Positions 8,604-17,854 of a stretch of DNA of 64,000 nucleotides are shown here, one piece after another (within the stretch, counting starts at the first letter, position 1; each line of letters begins with the position of its first letter). A model generated the notes under the pieces. The model did no database searches and had not been told where the DNA came from. It was given only the letters and a program-made list of their open reading frames with translations. Made by a program: the position numbers and the translations under genes. Source of the stretch: SAR86 cluster bacterium (GTDB taxonomy: Bacteria > Pseudomonadota > Gammaproteobacteria > Magnimaribacterales > AG-339-G14); assembly GCA_028135785.1 (NCBI GenBank), contig JAOIHS010000003.1, forward strand, positions 62,001-126,000, read 5' to 3'.

Positions 8604-9158
8604 ATGCTTAAAAATCAAGAAAGAAGTGGTGCTTTTAATTTTGCCTTGAAAGCTATCGATCTGTATGGAAAATTTATGGGCTTTATAATTTTGTGGTCAT
8701 TTTGGGCTGTATTTTTTTCAGGTTTAGAATCAATACTTATAGGAAAAATTATATTCTCTTTTATTGCTATCGGATTATCATTTATGCCATTGTTAGTCGA
8801 TTTTAACGAGTCACACGCAACCAATCCTTTGTGGACTGGACACGCACGATTTCACTTGGTTTGGCAGGTTTGCGCATTGATATTTACTGGATTCAGTATT
8901 TTGACATTGTTATGGATTTTTCCATCATTCAATAATTTATTAATTTCAATCTCGTTAATATTTTTATGGATAATCTGTTTTTTATTGGCTTGGTTTTCAA
9001 TGCCCTTATATGGCGGCAAACTCACTGATGTCAATGGAGTGCCTCCGATGAATATAAACTTGTTTGGAAGAAAATTTGAAATTGATAGAAATGTTCATGG
9101 CATCGTTAGCGCAACAATTTTGTGCACTTACGCATGTATGATTATTTTTCTAAGATAA
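8604..9158 (+). CDS. multi-pass membrane protein of unknown function
   Basis: 184 residues with about five hydrophobic helices (near 25-45, 50-68, 85-106, 111-132 and 162-183). A conserved-looking loop HATNPLWTGHARFH, rich in His, Trp and Arg, connects helices two and three. I recall similar HARFH loops in small uncharacterised membrane families (DUF6640-like), but I am not certain. It starts 13 bp after the FAH-family gene and is convergent with the methyltransferase at 9165, so it closes the catabolic run. A role in substrate passage or redox chemistry is only a guess. Confidence 0.7.
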   Translation: MLKNQERSGAFNFALKAIDLYGKFMGFIILWSFWAVFFSGLESILIGKIIFSFIAIGLSFMPLLVDFNESHATNPLWTGHARFHLVWQVCALIFTGFSILTLLWIFPSFNNLLISISLIFLWIICFLLAWFSMPLYGGKLTDVNGVPPMNINLFGRKFEIDRNVHGIVSATILCTYACMIIFLR

Positions 9159-9164
9159 TCCTTT

Positions 9165-10238
9165 TTAAACTCTTGCCTGAAAAATTATATTGTTTGTAGT
9201 TTCTGCAGCTAATTCAACCTTTCCAAAACCAGCTTCCGACAAAAGCTCCATTAATTTCTTTGGCCCCGCTTGAGGACCCAAGCCAAGCCCCACAGGTTGC
9301 GCCTTAGAAGCTGGAACACAGACTAATGTTCCAAAGCCATACATCATTCCAGAAGCTGGATTATTAGCAATATTATTTGCCATACCATCTAATGCCATTG
9401 GCTCAACTACCATGAAAGTTCCATCTTCCGCCAAAACATCTTTTATCCCTGAAGCAATTCCAACCGGATCTCCCATGTCATGCCAAGCATCAAAAATACA
9501 AGCTAAGTCGTAACCATTTTTAGGAATATCTGCAGCATCAGAAACAAAAAACTCCAAATTGGTTAATCCTTTTTCTTCTGCTCTTTTCTTGGCTTCGTCA
9601 ATCGATGGTCCATGAAAATCAAAAGCATGGATTGTTGAATTAGGATATTGCTCAGCCATCAGCATCGAAGAAGTACCCAGTCCACATCCTATATCTGCTA
9701 CTTTTGCTCCCATTCTTAACTTGTCTTCAGTTCCTTCCAAAGCAGGAATCCACTCTTCGAGTAAATGACTTGCATAAGCAGGACGGAAAAATCTTTCTGT
9801 TCCGCAAAAACAACATTCATGATGCTCACCCCAAGGACGTCCGCGACCCGTTTTGAATACATCTATAGCAACATCCTCTTTTATAAACTGGCCTACTACT
9901 CCCTGCATTAAGCCTTGAATGCAGGTAGGTTCATTTTCACGGGCAAAAACAGAAGCTTGTTCTGGAGATAAACTAAACTCTTCTGTCTCAGCATTAAAAT
10001 TCACATATCCTCTTGCAGCATTTGAAGCTAACCATTCTTGGAGATAACGTTCGTCAACTTTTGCCTCTTTGGCTATAGCAGAAACTGAAGACGATCCAAG
10101 CTTGTCCATGGCTCTGTAAACTCCAGTTTGGTCTCCCAGATAAGACATTAGAATTGCAACCGCTCCTTGAACATCGTTAAAAACATTTCCAAAAAGGGTC
10201 ATAAGTTTTTCATGATCGAGTTGTTCTTCAGTACTCAT
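9165..10238 (-). CDS. class I SAM-dependent methyltransferase with N-terminal winged helix
   Basis: 357 residues. Residues 1-100 form a small dimerisation/winged-helix region as in O-methyltransferase-like (Rv2258c-type) proteins. Residues 170-357 are a Rossmann methyltransferase with the SAM-binding motif VADIGCGLGTSS (180-191) and a motif III-like FMVVEPMALDG. A GERCCFCG-like Cys-rich stretch near 138-147 (HHECCFCG) is notable. AGGAGAAA lies upstream of the ATG at 10238. Eighty bases separate it from the monooxygenase gene upstream on the same strand. Small-molecule O- or N-methylation is the likely role; substrate unknown. Confidence 0.85.
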   Translation of the reverse strand: MSTEEQLDHEKLMTLFGNVFNDVQGAVAILMSYLGDQTGVYRAMDKLGSSSVSAIAKEAKVDERYLQEWLASNAARGYVNFNAETEEFSLSPEQASVFARENEPTCIQGLMQGVVGQFIKEDVAIDVFKTGRGRPWGEHHECCFCGTERFFRPAYASHLLEEWIPALEGTEDKLRMGAKVADIGCGLGTSSMLMAEQYPNSTIHAFDFHGPSIDEAKKRAEEKGLTNLEFFVSDAADIPKNGYDLACIFDAWHDMGDPVGIASGIKDVLAEDGTFMVVEPMALDGMANNIANNPASGMMYGFGTLVCVPASKAQPVGLGLGPQAGPKKLMELLSEAGFGKVELAAETTNNIIFQARV

Positions 10239-10318
10239 ATTTTTCTCCTTAAATTTATTATATTAAGTTAATCATAATTATAAAAATTAACAATGGCTGT
10301 TGTGGAAAAATAATTAGG

Positions 10319-11464
10319 TTACTGGATAGCTTTTTTTATTGACTCTTCTGCATCATAGCTATGGAGTTTTTTTTGAGTTAATTGAGGAATCTTTGAGTAT
10401 TTCATAATTATATTTCTTGAGTTTGTTAGCAGTGGATTGGACAAATGATTTACTTTAGCAATTTGCATGGATAATTTTTGAATGATGCGAACTCTTTTTA
10501 TTCTAATTAAATTGTATAAATTTTGTGCCTTGAAAAAATCCAATTTTAAGTTTTTTAAAAGCATACCGAAAGTAAACCCATCTTCTATAGCCATGCACCC
10601 TCCTTGTCCTAAAAAAGGAACCATTGGGTGAGCAGCATCTCCAAGAAGTGTTATGTTTTCAACAAATAGTTTTTTCAGTGGCGGTCTTATATAAATGCCC
10701 CATTTAAACAAATCCTTAGAATTCTTGAATATAGGAAAAACTGAGTCGTCGAAGCTCTTAAAATCATTTAATACTTCATCGGCAGAACCTTTTCGCATCC
10801 ATGATTCTTCTAAATTATTTTTAGATTTAACAATGCCTATAAAGCATCTATCTAAAGCATTGTTTATCGGATAAGTCACCAAATGAGCATTAGGACCATA
10901 GTGCATTTCAGCCGAATCAATTTTCATCTCTTTGGTTATTCCTCGCCAGGCATTAAAGCCACTAAAAATTGCCTTTTCATTGCTTGCGAAATATTTCTCT
11001 CTAAGCTTTGAATTGATTCCATCACAAGCCAAAACATGACTGACCAAGTATTTGGAATCATTATCGAAAAGTAGTTCTTTTTTATCATTATTAAAATTAA
11101 CAAGATTGTGACTAAAAAGAATCTGACCACCTGATTTGAAGTAATGCTCAGCTAGGATTTCGGTTATTTTTTGCCTAGTGGTATACAAAATATCTGGATT
11201 TAGTTCAGTTATCTTATTTTTACCAGATTTAATTATTATTTTATCCGTTCTAAAGCTTTCTTTTTGTAATTGATCCAATACGCCTAATCGCTCTAATAAA
11301 ACCAATGCATTCTTAGAGACTGTCATTCCAGAGCCATTTTTACTAAGTGCCTCATCTCTTTCAAAGATTATAGAGTCAATGCCTTGTCTAGCTAAAGTTA
11401 TACCTGTGGCTAAACCGGATATGCCCGCACCTATTATTGCTATTGGCTTGATTGAATTAATCAA
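10319..11464 (-). CDS. FAD-dependent monooxygenase, salicylate-hydroxylase-like
   Basis: 381-residue class A flavin monooxygenase: FAD-binding GAGISG (12-17) and FERD at the end of beta-2, a DG motif (ACDGINSKLR) and the GD motif LLGDAAHPMVPFLGQGGCMAIEDG. It resembles salicylate hydroxylase, 6-hydroxynicotinate 3-monooxygenase and zeaxanthin-epoxidase-type proteins. It starts 3 bp from the end of the MAPEG gene, so the two are likely co-translated. With two methyltransferases in the same strand block, oxidation plus methylation of a small hydrophobic compound is a reasonable inference. Confidence 0.85.
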   Translation of the reverse strand: MINSIKPIAIIGAGISGLATGITLARQGIDSIIFERDEALSKNGSGMTVSKNALVLLERLGVLDQLQKESFRTDKIIIKSGKNKITELNPDILYTTRQKITEILAEHYFKSGGQILFSHNLVNFNNDKKELLFDNDSKYLVSHVLACDGINSKLREKYFASNEKAIFSGFNAWRGITKEMKIDSAEMHYGPNAHLVTYPINNALDRCFIGIVKSKNNLEESWMRKGSADEVLNDFKSFDDSVFPIFKNSKDLFKWGIYIRPPLKKLFVENITLLGDAAHPMVPFLGQGGCMAIEDGFTFGMLLKNLKLDFFKAQNLYNLIRIKRVRIIQKLSMQIAKVNHLSNPLLTNSRNIIMKYSKIPQLTQKKLHSYDAEESIKKAIQ

Positions 11465-11467
11465 TAT

Positions 11468-11893
11468 TTAACTCAAAAACATCAAAGCTTCTTTAACAAT
11501 CATCATAATTAGACAAATTCCAGATAAAGCGAAAAATGCTATCCTCCAGGAAACGTCATTAAAAGATAGTTGTATGCAACTATGAATTGTTCTAAAGACG
11601 ACATATCCCCATGCTAAATAAATATGCATTAAATCAGTGTGCCCAATTAAAAAAATATAAATAACAATGGCATAAAATAATGTTGGTTGCTCAAAGAGGT
11701 GATTGTAATTATCAGTAATGTACCTGACCCTTTTAGGAAAATTAGGACGAATTTCTTCGGCATGTCTTCCTTTATTTAATATACCGCCAGCAATTTTTAC
11801 TTTGTAAATCATAATGCTTCTTGAAATATAAAGTGAAATAACAACTAGACATGATAAAAAAATCATTCCAAACATTGGATAGAGAATATTCAT
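11468..11893 (-). CDS. MAPEG-family membrane protein
   Basis: 141 residues, four hydrophobic helices. It contains the family pattern NHLFEQPTLFY in helix 2 and a helix 3 segment with WGYVVFRTIHSCIQ, as in membrane-associated eicosanoid/glutathione-metabolism proteins and their bacterial relatives. Bacterial members often have glutathione transferase or peroxidase activity, but many are uncharacterised. Tightly linked to the downstream flavin monooxygenase gene (3 bp) and 28 bp after the small unknown gene upstream. Confidence 0.82.
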   Translation of the reverse strand: MNILYPMFGMIFLSCLVVISLYISRSIMIYKVKIAGGILNKGRHAEEIRPNFPKRVRYITDNYNHLFEQPTLFYAIVIYIFLIGHTDLMHIYLAWGYVVFRTIHSCIQLSFNDVSWRIAFFALSGICLIMMIVKEALMFLS

Positions 11894-11921
11894 TAGGATT
11901 AAAGCTTGCGGATTAAAATAA

Positions 11922-12152
11922 TCATTTCATCTCCCAAGGAGACGATTTCTTTAATGGAATTTTTTCAATAGCTAGCGCATCATGAAATTCAGTATACGTA
12001 TACCAAATCTCACCTTTCTCATTTGAACCCAGATCGAATTCTTGCTCTACATATGTCCAAAATAAACGTCCATCTTGAATATCAGTTAACAGTCTTTTGT
12101 CGCCTCTTTTAAAAAATTGACCTGTATCTCTATTTATTCTTTCCGATAACAT
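11922..12152 (-). CDS. small conserved-looking protein, function unknown
   Basis: 76 residues, no signal peptide or membrane helix, rich in charged and aromatic residues (FFKRGDKRLLTD, FWTYVEQEF, IWYTYTEFHDAL). It is spaced 19 bp after the upstream methyltransferase stop and 28 bp before the MAPEG gene, and codon use resembles the neighbours, which supports a real gene. I do not recognise a family. Confidence 0.6.
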   Translation of the reverse strand: MLSERINRDTGQFFKRGDKRLLTDIQDGRLFWTYVEQEFDLGSNEKGEIWYTYTEFHDALAIEKIPLKKSSPWEMK

Positions 12153-12171
12153 TATATAAATTATTCTCTGT

Positions 12172-12939
12172 TTAAGGCTTTTTGAATAGCAAGGTAAATC
12201 TATCGCTTTCGCCTATAGCTAAATAAGTTTCTGCATTAACTTCTTTCATCCGCATAGATGGAGGCAACGTCCAAACTCCTTTTGGATATTTTTTTAAATC
12301 TTTTGGGTTAGCATTAATTTCAGATTTAGCGACAAACAGAAACCCATGTTTCTTCGCTTCTTTGATTGCGTATGCCTCTGAAACATAGCCTGATTTTTTC
12401 ATTTCTGATATTGATAACCCCTTTTTACCTCGATGTTCGACAATACCAAATATACCGCCAGGATTTAAGGCATCAAAAGAATTTTTAAAAATTGAATCCA
12501 TTGTTGGACCAACCCAATTATGCAGATTTCTAAAAGTTAAAATTGCATCAATACCTCCTTGATCAGAAAAAACAGAATCTATATTGATAGTCTTCACTTT
12601 AGAAAACGCTTCATTACTATTTATTTTTTTATCAAATGCCAGTCTGGATCGTTTTTGATATACGCCATTTTCTGGATTGAAATGAGCAACTAATAACTCA
12701 CCTTGGTCCAGAAGATATTGAGATAAAATTTCTGTGTACCAGCCACCGCCAGGAGAAAGTTCTAGCACCTTCATATTTGCTTTTATTCCAAAGAAATTGA
12801 GAGTTTCATATGGATTTCTGTAAAAATCTCTTGAGACATTCTGTTCAGATCTGATGTCACTAGAGATTGCCTCTTTTAATGTAATGGCTTCAATTGAAGG
12901 TATTAAAATAAGAAAAAAAAGACTGATAAAAATTTTCAT
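12172..12939 (-). CDS. exported SAM-methyltransferase-like protein (COG4798 type)
   Basis: 255 residues with an N-terminal signal peptide (about 1-18, MKIFISLFFLILIPSIEA). The body is a class I methyltransferase fold with motif I LELSPGGGWYTEIL and a later AILTFRNLHNWVG segment. This is the pattern of the COG4798 group of predicted methyltransferases, many of which also carry leader peptides. A periplasmic location would be surprising for an SAM enzyme, so it may bind another ligand or be retained at the membrane. Part of the minus-strand block; 19 bp before the small unknown gene. Confidence 0.8.
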   Translation of the reverse strand: MKIFISLFFLILIPSIEAITLKEAISSDIRSEQNVSRDFYRNPYETLNFFGIKANMKVLELSPGGGWYTEILSQYLLDQGELLVAHFNPENGVYQKRSRLAFDKKINSNEAFSKVKTINIDSVFSDQGGIDAILTFRNLHNWVGPTMDSIFKNSFDALNPGGIFGIVEHRGKKGLSISEMKKSGYVSEAYAIKEAKKHGFLFVAKSEINANPKDLKKYPKGVWTLPPSMRMKEVNAETYLAIGESDRFTLLFKKP

Positions 12940-12977
12940 AAAATTAACTTACAACATGGTTAAGAGAAATAATAGAT

Positions 12978-13235
12978 TTAATTTCTGAGTAGATTATTCA
13001 TATATGGCTTAAGTAATTTAAATAAGAATTGAATTAAAAATCCAATTAGAAGAATCGTTATCAATAAAGAGCTGATAATCCAAATATAAGTTCCTTGTCT
13101 ATCAGCCTCTAAAAATAATTTTAGAAATTTCTCCATTGAAAAAGATACAGGCTCAGCAATAATTGGAAAGAGGAAAATATAGGAGCTAATAACAATGATA
13201 GCCTTTATAACCCAGACAAAAATAGTTCTAAACAT
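12978..13235 (-). CDS. small two-helix membrane protein, unknown
   Basis: 85 residues with hydrophobic helices at about 6-27 and 50-75, separated by a short charged loop containing EKFLKLFLEADRQGTY. Start ATG at 13235. It lies 38 bp upstream of the exported methyltransferase gene and is probably the first gene of that minus-strand block. No family recognised. Confidence 0.6.
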   Translation of the reverse strand: MFRTIFVWVIKAIIVISSYIFLFPIIAEPVSFSMEKFLKLFLEADRQGTYIWIISSLLITILLIGFLIQFLFKLLKPYMNNLLRN

Positions 13236-13394
13236 AGCTTATTGTACTTAATAATATTTTTTTAATAAATTTTAATATTTAAATTAATTAAATCTAATTC
13301 AAATAACGAGACTCTTGAGCCTCTTTTTATATCAGGCAAAAAATATAAAGATAAAATTTTCAACAAATGAAGTTAATTCGCTAATATAGCAAAT

Positions 13395-13565
13395 ATGATT
13401 ATTCTAGGTCTCTTCATATCGCTTAGCTATATGATTTTTTTTGCAACTTGGTTTGTAAAAAACCGTTATGAAATAGGATCAGTTAATCAATACCTTTACT
13501 CAATGGCTTTTTTATTTGCCCTTGCTTTCGTATATACGTTTTTACCTGGACTTTTTTTAAATTAA
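13395..13565 (+). CDS. 56-residue membrane protein, unknown
   Basis: ATG at 13395 to TAA at 13563-13565. The predicted protein has two hydrophobic helices (about 1-20 and 33-53) around a polar turn, VKNRYEIGSVNQ. It ends 32 bp before the M28 peptidase gene on the same strand. No clear Shine-Dalgarno site, but the amphipathic layout and intact frame through AT-rich sequence argue for a real small gene. Confidence 0.5.
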   Translation: MIILGLFISLSYMIFFATWFVKNRYEIGSVNQYLYSMAFLFALAFVYTFLPGLFLN

Positions 13566-13597
13566 TATAAGTAACCACACCTTAGAAAAAGATAAAT

Positions 13598-15871
13598 ATG
13601 ATAAATAAAAGATTAATTCCTGCTTCTGCAATTGCACTCAGCGTTTTCCTTTTTTTATTTCAGCATATTGGTACCTTACCGCCAACAGCGAAAGGAACTG
13701 AATCACCGTTAAATGATTTTTCTGCAGGAAGAGCTTATGAGAATTTAAAATATTTATTAAAAGAAAATGCTCCGCACCCAGCTGGATCAGCTTTAAATAA
13801 AATCGTAAAAGAAAGGCTCATCGAAAATTTTAAAACTTTAGATATTGAGTTCGAAGAACAAAGAACTTGGTCATGCGCTACAAGATTTGCTAGTTGCATC
13901 GAAGTTGAAAACTTAATAGGTTTTATTCCTGGTAAGTCTGATTTACCTTATTTAGCCCTTATGGCCCATTATGATTCAGTGCCAGTGGCGCCAGGAGCTG
14001 GGGATGATGGAGCTGGAGTTGTTGCAATTCTTGAAGTAGCACGAATATTAAAAGAAGAAGGTCCTTACGAACACCCAATCATGCTTCTGATAACTGATGC
14101 AGAAGAAAATGGACTGGTTGGAGCGGAAGCATTTTTCAATCAACACCCTCTTGCACAAAGCGTCGGGATAGTTTTAAACGTTGAAGGTAGCGGATCATCT
14201 GGTAGCAGCATGATTCTTAGAACCTCTAAAAAAAATGAATTACTCATTAATAGTTATTCTCATGAGCATGACAATCCTTATGGCTTCTCTTTTGTAAAAG
14301 AGATTTTTAAAAGAATGCCCAATGATACTGATTTTAGCGTAGTAGAAAGAGCTGATATTCCTGGCATTGATTTCGCCTTTGCCGGTGAAAGAAATCATTA
14401 CCACACTCCCAATGATACCCTTGAGAATATTGATTTAAGAACTATTCAACATCATGGTGAAAATATTTTAAATACTTCGAGAGGACTCTTATCTTCGAGT
14501 TGGGATGATTTGGGAGAAGAATATGTCTATGGAGGTGAGATATACGGAGTTTGGACTCAATGGAAGTCTAGCAATAGTTTATTTGTTTACTTAATTTCAA
14601 TACTTCTCTTAATAGTCAGTTTAATTAGGTCAAAAGTTAGTGTTAAAAATACTGCTCTAGGTATTATATTTTCTCCAATAACTTTTTTACTTACAGTTTT
14701 GTCGGGTGTCGTTGGATTTTATTTGCTTTTATTGTTTTCAGGTAATGTTATAAGTTGGCCTGGAATAGACTGGCCTTATCGACTTCTTTTAATTGGATCT
14801 ACAGCCACAGGACTTTTGATAGCCACTGCTTTAAGTCGAAAATATATTACAGATCAAGAATTAATATATGGATCTTGGTTTTTTTGGTCGATTTTAGCTT
14901 TAGCCGTAACGATTATCCTACCGGATGCAGCTAATACTTTTATCCTGCCATTTTTATTTGCGAGTTTAATCATATTGTTTTCTACCTTCATAAAAGATGA
15001 TTACAAATTATATTTTTTACTACTGACTTTAGTTGTTACCTTGGCTTCAACCTTGGGGCTTATATTTTCTTTAGAACAAAGTCAGGGTTATAAGTTAGTT
15101 TGGGCAATGCTTCCATTCATTGGTCTTTTTGCATTTATTTTTTCACCATTTTTATACAATCTAAATCTTAAATCAGGGATCGTGTTGACAAGTGTTACAA
15201 GCATTATTGCTATTTTTGCCGGAAGCTACATGAATCTGTATACCGAAAATAGACCCCAACACGTCAATATTCATTTTTATGAAAACATCGATACAGCAGA
15301 GACTTATGTTCATCTTTCAGGGAACTATAAGAATGTTGCAGATTCTGAACCAGAAGCGTTAATAGAGCCTTTAGCCTCATATGTTGATGAAAAAAGTTCA
15401 AAATCAATAATGTCTTTTGCGCCAAGTTATGAAATGAGATATTGGGCGAAATCGGAATCTAGTAATTGGAAAGCGCCTTATATAGAAAATAAAAAAATAC
15501 TAAAAGATAAAAAAAATTCTATCAGACTTAATCTGAAAAGTAGCCGATCGGCCAGCAGATTAGCTATTCTTTTACCTAGAGAATCTAATTTGAAGTCTTT
15601 CAATCTTGGTTCGGTTGAATTTCAGGCTTCACTCAACACTCGCGGAGCTTATAAAGATTATTACGTTATTTATATGAATGGTGTTTATGGTGAAAATATA
15701 GAGTTAACGCTTAATTTTAATGAATACAAGCAAGAAATTGACGCCTTTCTTTTAGACATCAGTACAGAGCTGCCAGAACATTTAAATGGTTTGTATAAAG
15801 CGCGAACTGGAATATTTTCTCCAGTACACAGAGGTGATCAAGCGGTCATAGTTAAGAAAATAAAGATTTGA
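13598..15871 (+). CDS. M28-family zinc metallopeptidase with membrane-spanning C-terminal half
   Basis: 757 residues. An N-terminal signal anchor (about 8-24) precedes an M28 aminopeptidase domain with the di-zinc ligands His124/Asp126 (AHYDS), the DD of GAGDDGAG (136-137), the catalytic EE pair 169-170 (DAEENG) and His269 (YHTPND). From about 330 to 555 there are eight or so hydrophobic helices, followed by a soluble C-terminal domain. This layout resembles vacuolar/ER M28 proteins (Pff1/ERMP1-like) and bacterial homologues. It would present the peptidase domain on the periplasmic side. Probably peptide turnover or scavenging. Confidence 0.88.
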   Translation: MINKRLIPASAIALSVFLFLFQHIGTLPPTAKGTESPLNDFSAGRAYENLKYLLKENAPHPAGSALNKIVKERLIENFKTLDIEFEEQRTWSCATRFASCIEVENLIGFIPGKSDLPYLALMAHYDSVPVAPGAGDDGAGVVAILEVARILKEEGPYEHPIMLLITDAEENGLVGAEAFFNQHPLAQSVGIVLNVEGSGSSGSSMILRTSKKNELLINSYSHEHDNPYGFSFVKEIFKRMPNDTDFSVVERADIPGIDFAFAGERNHYHTPNDTLENIDLRTIQHHGENILNTSRGLLSSSWDDLGEEYVYGGEIYGVWTQWKSSNSLFVYLISILLLIVSLIRSKVSVKNTALGIIFSPITFLLTVLSGVVGFYLLLLFSGNVISWPGIDWPYRLLLIGSTATGLLIATALSRKYITDQELIYGSWFFWSILALAVTIILPDAANTFILPFLFASLIILFSTFIKDDYKLYFLLLTLVVTLASTLGLIFSLEQSQGYKLVWAMLPFIGLFAFIFSPFLYNLNLKSGIVLTSVTSIIAIFAGSYMNLYTENRPQHVNIHFYENIDTAETYVHLSGNYKNVADSEPEALIEPLASYVDEKSSKSIMSFAPSYEMRYWAKSESSNWKAPYIENKKILKDKKNSIRLNLKSSRSASRLAILLPRESNLKSFNLGSVEFQASLNTRGAYKDYYVIYMNGVYGENIELTLNFNEYKQEIDAFLLDISTELPEHLNGLYKARTGIFSPVHRGDQAVIVKKIKI

Positions 15872-15939
15872 GTTATTTTCTTTAATTAATATTTCTTTTC
15901 GACTATTCATAACAGTTCTTTTTTTCTATTTTAAAAGTC

Positions 15940-17382
15940 TTAAATAAAATCTTTTGGCGGTGTAAAACCACCTATTTCTTTGGCTAATAATCGACTAAAT
16001 TCAATTGTTTTTTTATCTTGATAGTGACCACTGACAGCTTGAAGGCCAATAGGCAAGCCTTCACCGGAAAGACCTGTTGGAAATACCGTACTGGGAAGAT
16101 GAGCATTGATAATTAAACCAGCCCAGAAGATTTGCTGAAAGTAAGGCTGTTCTTTTCCATCTACAATTAATTTTCTTTCGCTTATTCTGCCTTGATCATG
16201 ACTAAATGCCGTCGTTGCTTGTTGCGGACATATTAAAATATCCCATTCTTCAAAGAACTTTTGCCATGCAATTTTTATTTGCTCTCTTTGATAGTTAGTT
16301 CTGAGCCAGTTTCTATGAGACAAAACAGTTCCTCTAGCAATTAAAGCCTCAGCAGAAAAATCATTTGGCTTTAAGTTATCGACTATGTTTTGAATTACTT
16401 TAACCTCATCATCAGCCATAGAAACAGTTAAAAGTGATTGCAATAATGTTTGGTAAACAATTTCTTGATGCATGCTGTCGAATGCAGGTCTAGCATTAAA
16501 AGAAACAGTTGCTCCTAAATCATCAAGAGTATTCCCAATCATAGTTGCTCTGTCAGCTATTTCACTCGAAACAGGAGCCATTTCTTCATTTGACCAAATA
16601 GCTACCCTAAATTCCTTCAACTCCTTTAGCTTAGTTTCGGGTAAGTCAAGCTTCCAACCAGTCGCTTCTCGTTCTTTTGGCCCTGCCATTATGTCTAGTG
16701 CCATTCGCAAATCTTCAGCACTTCTCGCCATAGGACCGCACACACTCAAATCTGGTTCTGGAACATTAGGGATTAATTCATGGCCGGCAGAAGGAATTAT
16801 TCCATGAGTTGGTTTGTGACCGTAAATTCCGCAATAATGTGCTGGATTTCTAATAGATCCGCCTATATCAGATCCGGCTTCTAACCCTGTAAAACCTGCT
16901 GCTAGTGCCGCAGCGCTTCCTCCCGATGAACCTCCGGGAGTTTTTGTAATATCCCACGGATTATTGGTAGTACCATAAATCTTGTTGTAGCTTTGAAAAT
17001 CAGACAAATCGAGAGGCACGTTTGTTTTTCCAAGAAAATGGGCGCCCGCTTTTTTTAATCTTTGAACCGCCAATCCATCTTCATCGGCTAAATTACCTTT
17101 AAAACTTTCGTTTCCCCAAGTGGTATCTGTATCTTTTATTTTATAAGACTCTTTGATTGTCATAGGAAGTCCATGCAATGGCCCCCAATAGTCACCTTTT
17201 GCTAAAGCTATGTCTGCTTTTTCAGCGTCTTCTAATGCTTTGTCAAAAATCCTAACTATTACAGAGTTAATAGCATCGTCATACTTTTCAATCCTGTCGA
17301 TATAAAGCTTTGTCAATTCTGTAGACGTAATTTCTTTTGCTTTTATTTTTTTACTTAGTTCTGAAGCGGATAAATGATGCAT
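15940..17382 (-). CDS. amidase-signature family hydrolase
   Basis: 480 residues with the complete amidase-signature triad: Lys77 (TIKES), Ser152 in PGGSSGGS and nucleophile Ser176 in GSDIGGSIR, with the expected 24-residue Ser-Ser spacing. Full length for the family. Cytoplasmic, no signal peptide. The fatty-acid-amide/6-aminohexanoate-type substrate class is possible. GatA is unlikely because no gatB/gatC is adjacent. Last gene of a minus-strand group with DoxX, a small unknown and an S51 peptidase (46 bp after the DoxX stop). Confidence 0.88.
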   Translation of the reverse strand: MHHLSASELSKKIKAKEITSTELTKLYIDRIEKYDDAINSVIVRIFDKALEDAEKADIALAKGDYWGPLHGLPMTIKESYKIKDTDTTWGNESFKGNLADEDGLAVQRLKKAGAHFLGKTNVPLDLSDFQSYNKIYGTTNNPWDITKTPGGSSGGSAAALAAGFTGLEAGSDIGGSIRNPAHYCGIYGHKPTHGIIPSAGHELIPNVPEPDLSVCGPMARSAEDLRMALDIMAGPKEREATGWKLDLPETKLKELKEFRVAIWSNEEMAPVSSEIADRATMIGNTLDDLGATVSFNARPAFDSMHQEIVYQTLLQSLLTVSMADDEVKVIQNIVDNLKPNDFSAEALIARGTVLSHRNWLRTNYQREQIKIAWQKFFEEWDILICPQQATTAFSHDQGRISERKLIVDGKEQPYFQQIFWAGLIINAHLPSTVFPTGLSGEGLPIGLQAVSGHYQDKKTIEFSRLLAKEIGGFTPPKDFI

Positions 17383-17428
17383 TTTAAAATAAAGTTTATT
17401 GGTAATTTTTCGGTTGTATAATTATCTA

Positions 17429-17854
17429 TTAATTTGTAGATGGATTAAACGGTTCAGTGGTAAGAATATATGCCCAATAGAAAGCAATAAATTGAAGTGC
17501 TAATCGAAAATATAAAAGAATAACTGGATATTGAATAAATTCATCTGGATTTAAGGCCATATAAATATTCGCAGGATAAACTGAAATTAGTAAAGCTAAA
17601 AGACCCCATGCCGCAAACTTACGAAGCTTCGGTATTAAGAGACCAAAACCGCCTAAAATCTCAAAAAAGCCACTAATTAATACTGCTTCCAAATGTAAAG
17701 GGAATGGAGGCGGCATAATGGATAAGTAAAATTCTCGATTGGTAAAGTGATCAAGACCTGCAGTAATAAAGAAAAAAGCAAAAGCTAATAAGATAAATTT
17801 TTTCCAGAGTCCTGCTGGTAAATTAAACAAAGCGATAAAGTTACTCAAGATCAT
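17429..17854 (-). CDS. DoxX-family membrane protein
   Basis: 141 residues, four hydrophobic helices, with the DoxX-type segment ISGFFEILGGFGLLIPKLRKFAAWGLLALL. DoxX-like proteins are small quinone/redox-associated membrane proteins, many of unknown role. Its start codon directly follows the stop of the preceding small gene (0 bp), implying co-translation. Confidence 0.8.
   Translation of the reverse strand: MILSNFIALFNLPAGLWKKFILLAFAFFFITAGLDHFTNREFYLSIMPPPFPLHLEAVLISGFFEILGGFGLLIPKLRKFAAWGLLALLISVYPANIYMALNPDEFIQYPVILLYFRLALQFIAFYWAYILTTEPFNPSTN

Noticed and set aside
13308-13330. GAGACTCTTGAGCCTC hairpin followed by T-run, resembling a terminator.
   Set aside because: Only five pairs with a mismatch, and no + strand gene ends upstream of it.
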